Below are positions 58,390-64,000 of a stretch of DNA of 64,000 nucleotides, in pieces. The notes below the pieces were generated by a model. The model saw only the letters and a list, made by a program, of their open reading frames with translations, had not been told where the DNA came from and made no database searches. This DNA is from Cudoniella acicularis. Lineage: Eukaryota > Ascomycota > Leotiomycetes > Helotiales > Helotiaceae. Made by a program: the position numbers and the translations under genes. Location: contig JAAMPI010000021.1 of the NCBI GenBank assembly GCA_013054445.1, positions 32,881 to 96,880 of the forward strand, written 5' to 3'. Position 1 is the stretch's first letter; the number at the start of each line of letters is the position of its first letter.

Positions 58390-60426
58390 ATGCCACCTAA
58401 GGCAGCAAAACACAAAGCCGCCGCGAGCACGCCTTCCCCCAAAACCGTCGCTTCTACGAAGCCTGTCAAGAAGACAGCAAAAGCTGCAACACGCAAAGCC
58501 GCCTCAAGCGCAAGCGTCCCCAAGACCGAAGTCGCGGCAAAGCCAAGAGCCGTTTCGCGCGCAGCTGCCCCCAAGAAAGAAATCGCAAAGAAGCCTGTCA
58601 AGAAGACAGCTAATACCACAAAACCCGAAGCCGCCTCGAGCGCAACTAACCCCAAGACCCAAGTCGCAAAGAAGCCTGTCAATAAGGCGGCCAAAAGCGA
58701 ACCTTCTTGTATGTTCCCCAGACCATTCCTCAAGCTTTGTTCTTCGCTGACCCGAGTCTTACAGCTACAAATACGGCCCAGGAAGCCTCAGCAGGTCCCT
58801 CCAAGAAGCGTGGCAGACCCACTGGAACATCTAATCTGGAATCGAAGCCTGCAAAGCGAGCAAAGACTGCTGCGAAGTCGTCATCTCCTCAAGAAACACC
58901 AGCAGGTCCAACCAAGAAGCGTGGCAGACCCGCTGAATCATCTGACGTTAAGTCGAAGCCCGCAAAGCGAGTAAAGATTCTTCCAACAATCAACCCACTC
59001 CCGACAGAAAAACTTGATGTTTACGTTTATGGCAGTGGCGAATATGGAGAGCTCGGATTAGGTCATACCAGAAGAAACGGCCGGAGACCCTTGGGTGTCC
59101 AGCGACCTCGTCTCAATGACTTACTTGATGCCCAAAAAGTCGGTGTTGTTCAGGTCGCAATCGGTGGAATGCATTGTGTTGCTCTGACTCATGATCACAA
59201 AATTCTCACATGGGGTGTCAATGACAATGGTGCGCTTGGAAGAGATACAAGCAAAGATGTAGGAGAAGAAAAGTCCGAGGACGAGGATTCCGACGACGAA
59301 GATGATATCGATTTGAATCCAAAGGAGAGCACGCCGACTGCAATCGACCCAAAATTCTTTGGGGTAGACACAAATTTCGCCCAGGTCATTGCAAGTGATA
59401 GTGCTAGTTTCGCTCTCACTGCCACCGGTCTTGTTTATGGTTGGGGAACATTCAGCGTAAGTGTGTTGCTTCCATCACTTTTACATTCACTATTGATCGT
59501 TATAGGGCGGTGATGGCGTCATTGGATTCTCCAAAGCTGGGACCATGGCGGCGGAGGCCGGCAAGAAGAAAGACAAGGACATTCAGCGAACACCTATGCT
59601 CATCCCAGAGCTGAAGCAGATCAGGAAATTGGCTGCTGGAGGTAATCACATCCTAGCACTTGATCACAAAGGGGACGTCTTCACATGGGGCTGCGGAGAG
59701 CAAAACCAACTTGGCCGCCGAATTGTCCAGCGCACTCGCGCCAATGCTCTCGTGCCTTCTCAATTTGGCCTTCCCAAGCGCAAGATCAGGGATATCAACT
59801 GCGGCGCATTCCACAGCTTTGCCATTGATGACAAAGATCGCGTTTTCGCATGGGGTTTGAATAACTTTGGCCAAACCGGTATTTCCAACGGAGCCGGGGA
59901 CGCCAATGCTGTAATTGAGACACCTACTGTTGTGGGAAGTTTCGAACCATATAAGATCAAGGAGATCCGGGGAGGAAATCATCACTCTATCGCCTGCACC
60001 GAAGATGGCAAGCTTCTAGTATGGGGCCGTTGCGACGATTCGCAGGCCGGGATTCCGATTGACGAAATCCCAAAGGATCGTCTTATTTTCAATGACCAGG
60101 GCAAGGCAAGAATCCTTTCCGTGCCTACAGTCGTCCTAGGTAAGCACTCCTTTCATGATCAATTGAATATTGCTAATTCTATAGATATCACGGCGGTTTC
60201 AGTTGCAGCTGGCATCGACAACTCAGCGGCAGTCACTGATAAGGGAGAGGTGTATGCTTGGGGTTTCTCTTCGAACTACCGAACTGGACTGGGTACACAG
60301 GAGCCTGTCGAGGAGCCCACAAAAATTAAAAACTCTGCTCTATTGGGTAAGACGATCAACTTTGCCGGTTGTGGTGGTCAATTTAGTGTTCTCACGGGGC
60401 CAGCTCCAGTTGTGAATGGAGCATAA
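58390..60426 (+). CDS. SRM1: RCC1-type Ran guanine-nucleotide exchange factor with AT-hooks
   Basis: Exons 58390..58708, 58765..59456, 59506..60139 and 60185..60426 give 628 aa; introns are 56, 49 and 45 nt. Residues 1-170 form a lysine/alanine-rich tail with repeated KKPVKKTA-like units and two AT-hook cores (KKRGRPTG, KKRGRPAE). The seven-bladed propeller follows, opening DVYVYGSGEYGELGLG, with repeats such as LTWGVNDNGALGR, FTWGCGEQNQLGR, FAWGLNNFGQTG, LVWGRCDDSQAG and YAWGFSSNYRTGLG. A strongly acidic insertion (EDEDSDDEDDID) lies in an early blade, as in other fungal RCC1 proteins. RCC1 loads Ran with GTP on chromatin and so sets nuclear transport direction. A diverged copy of its 3' end follows the gene. 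Confidence 0.95.
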
Positions 60427-60605
60427 TATTGAAGCATTGAAGGTGAGAAAATGCATATCAAAAGAATTTGGGGATTTTACTTGAATGGATGCGGTGGACA
60501 ATATAACATCCTCGCCGAGTCAGCTTCAGTTATGTGAAGGGAGCACGATGTTAAAGCATGGAAGGTAACCAAAAATTGCATGAGAAACGTATTTGGGGAT
60601 ATCAC
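60362..60605 (+). repeat. Tandem duplication of the RCC1 gene 3' end, diverged
   Basis: 60362-60480 (last codons plus 3' UTR of RCC1) and about 60482-60605 share blocks in order: GG(T)GGACAAT/GGTCAAT, CAGCTYCAGTT, GAAGCATTGAAGGT versus AAAGCATGGAAGGT, and ATTTGGGGAT. The second copy has lost the reading frame. Confidence 0.65.
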
Positions 60606-62317
60606 ACGGATGGATGCATGGCAGCGTGGAGTTGTGGAGTTTTGTTTAATTATGAATTTCTTCCTAAGATTTGTTATCAGCATTCGAAACCGGCGGCGGT
60701 ATACACCGAGACGATACCCGCCGAGTTCGACCGAGACGAACCGTATTTTCCAAGACGGGGATAGATATTCATTTTACGGAGGAATGTATTACTGTGGAGA
60801 TAATAAATTGGCATTCAATTAAGAGATGATCCCCCTTTTCCCTTTCCTTACATTTATTTATTAGAGAATAACCGACTAATGCATGACTCCTGGCAGAATC
60901 CCCTTCGGATATGAAATCGCCGATTTGGATTCCGAGTTCTTTCCACTACGGGGTGACGGTGAGTAGTCGAGTGGGTTTGGGAATGAGTTTCTTTCCTTGC
61001 TGTCTTGTCTGATGCATCGTTACTTGTGACTTTTCTTTTCTTGATTGTGCGTATTGCTTACGTCTTAAAATCGGGTTTGTTACCTCGAATTTCCTTAGTA
61101 CTCTGTATAGCATTATATAACTTACAAGAGATTTCCCAATCGTACAGTTGCTTCATCTTAGCTCTCACAGTCGTACTCTGCTTAGTATCGCTCTAGTGAA
61201 CAGTAAAACTGACGCCTTTATCTTTGTCTCTCCTTTTCCAAGATTGTGCCATCTATTCGATGCTCACGTCGCGCAGAAGCAAAAGGGGCGAGAGAGGGGG
61301 GTTTACTTGAGCACGTTGCAAAACCCACCCTATGATGCTGTACTCCGTATGGCCGGATTACGAGTTACGGGTGTTCCCGAGCAGCAACTCTTGGTGGTTA
61401 CACTATGGCAGTACTGTAGAACTTCTAGATAGTCCAGCCCCGTTCATCCCGAATCCCCACAAGAAGGAATAATCTCTCAATCTCGCGCAAATCCTGTCAA
61501 TGAACAGCCACCAAAAACTATCTATCCAAACTACTTGAACGCGACTGGAATCCAGGAATATTTTGGAAAGAAAGAGCTGAAAACTGCACGAAAGTAAGGT
61601 TGGCTGAGCTCAAAGATAATGAACCCGGTAGATCTTCTCTCAAATCTTTGATGATTTGCATATGGGGTGTGACAGCTGCGTTTCCCCTCGAATGTGCGAC
61701 GGGCTTTGTACTCTGCCAAGCTTCACATGGGGTGCTTAGTTGGTTACTCTCAGGCACAGATCTCCCTTGTTCCGAAATCTCGAGGGGGCAGGCTTGAAGG
61801 AGGCAACTAAGGGTTTTTGATCTCAGGGAAGCAACAATTCAAAGATTCAAGACATTCCAACTTGAGAGCTTCTGACTGGGCGAGACTAAATGGGCACTTT
61901 TTTTTTTTGAGGCGTAAGAAGTTGACTTGGAAGAAGAAAGTAAACTATCAAAGGAAATAGAACTGGGTTTTCGTCAGAAATCTGGCATGCCGAGGTTTAT
62001 GTATGCATCAGGGTGATCTGCGCTTCAAACGTAACCAGTTAGTCACTCTGTGTTACAATATAAAGCGCCCAGGAAGGACAAACGCCTGAAAAACACGAGT
62101 ACAAGTGCAACTAATCAAGAAGTTAGTCTTGAAATGTTGAGCACGAAAGTACAGCATGTCGTGCATCTAATATCCAAAAGTAATGTCTGGGAGCATATAT
62201 ATATCCCATCCCATTCCCATCTCCTTCCCCTTTCTTCTCAACCCCCAACACAACACACAACACACAACACACAGCACACAGCACACAGCACACCACTCAC
62301 CCAACCCCATCCCCAAA
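60427..62317. other. Intergenic region, with partial copy of the RCC1 3' end
   Basis: About 1.9 kb. The first 180 bp contain a diverged copy of the end of the RCC1 gene (see finding). No further gene recognised. A CA-rich stretch (ACACA repeats, about 62246-62300) is the 5' leader of the next gene. Confidence 0.45.
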
Positions 62318-63087
62318 ATGCACATCCCCGCCCTCTCACACCTCCTCCCCGCCGCCCTCCTCGCAACACCCACCCTAGGCGGCCTCGTCTCAATATCCAT
62401 ACAAGACGACAACGGTCACCAATCATCATCATCCTCATTAATCCAAGCACCATTCCTGGATAGCGGTGTCCCCGCACCTCCCAACCTCGAGCACCTATAC
62501 ACGGCAACTCTGCATTGTGGACCCTCGCTTTCGACTGGTGGAGAGGGTCCCCATGGTGAGCGCTCTGTGATCCCTATTGTGGGTGGGAATTTTACTGGGC
62601 CGAAGATCTCGGGTTTGTCTTTCTTCCTTCCCCATCCCCCAACCTACCCTCCACTCCCCCTAAAACCAACTAACATCCCTTCCCACTACACAGGACAAAT
62701 TTCCAACCTAGGCGCAGACTGGGGCCTAATCTCCTCCAAAGGAACCTTCTACGCCGACTCCCGCTCCAACCTCGTAACACCCGAAGGCGTCAACATCTAC
62801 CTCCAGCAAAGCGGCACCGGCGGCCAGATTGGCGGACGTACCTTTCTGAGAATGGTGTATGAGACGGGCCATCCCAAGTATTATTGGTTGAATAATGTGG
62901 TTGCTATTGGGACGTTGACTTTTGAGGGGGAGACGAGTGATGGGGGGAGTTTGTTTAAGATTGAGGCTTTTGTGGTGAGTTTGTGTTTTTTTTTTGGTTA
63001 TGTGTTTTGGAAGGTGGGAAGAGGGGAGGAGAGGGGAGGGAAGGGAGTTTGAAGGAGTCTGTGCTAACGGGTGGTGTAGATGACTTA
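62318..63087 (+). CDS. Secreted DUF3237-family protein
   Basis: Exons 62318..62612, 62694..62974 and 63079..63087 sum to 195 codons (194 aa). Introns are 81 nt (CTAAC branch) and 104 nt (CTAAC branch); the last exon codes only Met-Thr-stop. The N-terminus MHIPALSHLLPAALLATPTLGG is a signal peptide, which favours this ATG over in-frame codons further upstream. The DUF3237 fold is recognised from LYTATLHCG, GERSVIPIVGGNFTGPKISG, LGADWGLISSKGTFYADSR and GRTFLRMVYETG up to YYWLNNVVAIGTLTF. These are small beta-barrel proteins of unknown function. Secretion suggests an extracellular role. Confidence 0.88.
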
Positions 63088-64000
63088 AGTTGTTCGAGAC
63101 TCGGGAGTGTTGGATAGGAGGGATGGACAGCTGGACGGCGAAAACTGAAGCTACTCCTCTTTCTCGATGTCATGGCAGAAACTTCTACTACGAAAACCAC
63201 ATCTTCTTCGACCTGCCTGCCTTCATTAGAAATGCTAGACGGGGTTCTACTTCTCCTTCTGATCTGTTCGAGGGAATTATATCTCAGGTTTCACTTCATC
63301 AATGAAGTCACTATTACTTCACCATAACAGACTCAGACTTTGCTCAAATTTTCACTCTATATCATAATATAAACCGAATCTTTTGATTGCGTTGGTGATA
63401 AATTCAAACTCAAATTAAAATTTTATTTTACTTAATATATTTGCTTGTATGGGTCTAAGACTATATAAACACATCCAAGATACCTCCGGCATTCGTCAGA
63501 TAACGGCCGACATAATTCATCGTTCAGATATTCGCTTTTGACGTTCTCTTAGGAGAAGTATATCACTACGGTACTCCGATTTGGATGTGCAAGAATATAA
63601 TAAGTATATCTTCATCCTCTTCCTTGGTGATGCTTGTCATGCTTGGAGGGTTGATAAAAAGATGATAGGTAACTCGCGCGTCAAGAATCCAGAAGCAGAC
63701 GATTACTTACTGTTGCAAGATGGTAGAAGCAAAAAGGTTAGTTGAATAGGGGTAAGTCACATGGGCGGCCAATAGAGGGCCAAATTGCACTAGCAAATTG
63801 AGTTGTGTGCACAGGGACAGAATACGATGGTAACAACATCTCATTTTACGCCACGGCGTTCAACTTATCAAAAGCTTCCCAATTCGAAGGTTCCCTTCCG
63901 TCTCCACCCACCCACTAATCCCATCACAGCACTTCAAAAGAGTAAGTAGTAGGCAATCTTTCCAATTGCCCTCTTCCTGCCTCTCCCGTCATAAAATCCA
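63088..64000. other. Terminal intergenic stretch, no gene seen
   Basis: About 0.9 kb, with an AT-rich part around 63360-63470. A short frame at 63090-63305 overlaps the 3' UTR of the DUF3237 gene and is not supported. Confidence 0.4.

Noticed and set aside
62183..62317. Upstream in-frame start for the DUF3237 gene
   Set aside because: The upstream residues are translated CA-repeat leader sequence; the Met at 62318 starts a proper signal peptide.
1..64000. CRISPR arrays, bacterial-type operons, rRNA or tRNA genes
   Set aside because: No spaced identical repeats, no Shine-Dalgarno-linked gene strings and no rRNA or convincing tRNA sequence; the DNA is fungal nuclear.

Overview
The window is nuclear DNA of a filamentous ascomycete (Pezizomycotina). 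Genes are split by short introns (45-104 nt, mostly about 50-70) with GT..AG ends and CTNAC/CTNAT branch points. Zn2Cys6 proteins, fungal rhodopsin-domain membrane proteins, a type I PKS relic, P450s and a PDR transporter are typical of this group. Decayed transposons carry in-frame TAA/TAG/TGA where Gln or Trp codons are expected, as repeat-induced point mutation (RIP) would leave. A Leotiomycete is a guess. The N stretches and two single-base reading-frame breaks (one in a T run) suggest a draft assembly.

1-14.4 kb is a compact housekeeping block: a Cys-rich protein with three Zn2Cys6-like modules (-, partial), a histidine phosphatase with a C-terminal PIP-box-like motif (+), cytosolic leucyl-tRNA synthetase (-), a 140-aa three-exon mitochondrial-type protein (+), AP-3 sigma (-), frataxin (+) and DPH3 (-). 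LeuRS and the 140-aa gene share one short divergent promoter, and AP-3 sigma and frataxin another.

14.4-31.6 kb is sparser: a Zn2Cys6 regulator with one apparent frame break, a dead Tc1/mariner transposase, a doubtful orphan gene, an unknown 179-aa protein, a short-chain dehydrogenase, a 475-bp Tc1/mariner-type MITE with clear inverted repeats and TA duplications, a seven-exon secreted tyrosinase, a three-repeat gelsolin/severin and a rhodopsin-domain membrane protein.

34-56 kb looks like a decayed secondary-metabolite locus. A RIP-damaged Fot1/pogo relic abuts a 5'-truncated MFS exporter pseudogene. An intact EthD-domain gene follows, then an LTR fragment directly upstream of a ruined highly reducing PKS (ketosynthase, linker and start of acyltransferase only). 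A solo LTR with a perfect 5-bp target duplication comes next, then two intact P450 genes, a second rhodopsin-domain gene and an intact ten-exon PDR/ABCG transporter. The scaffold enzyme and one exporter are dead while tailoring and export genes remain open.

56-58 kb is a second graveyard: a D-2-hydroxyacid dehydrogenase pseudogene, a second copy of the same LTR, and a Bcs1-like AAA relic cut at the LTR edge. 58.4-63.1 kb returns to ordinary genes: an RCC1-type Ran exchange factor with AT-hooks, and a secreted DUF3237 protein. All splice models were derived by eye from sequence and protein-family fit; the exon lengths of each complete spliced gene sum to whole codons, with the frataxin and regulator models needing one frame correction each.
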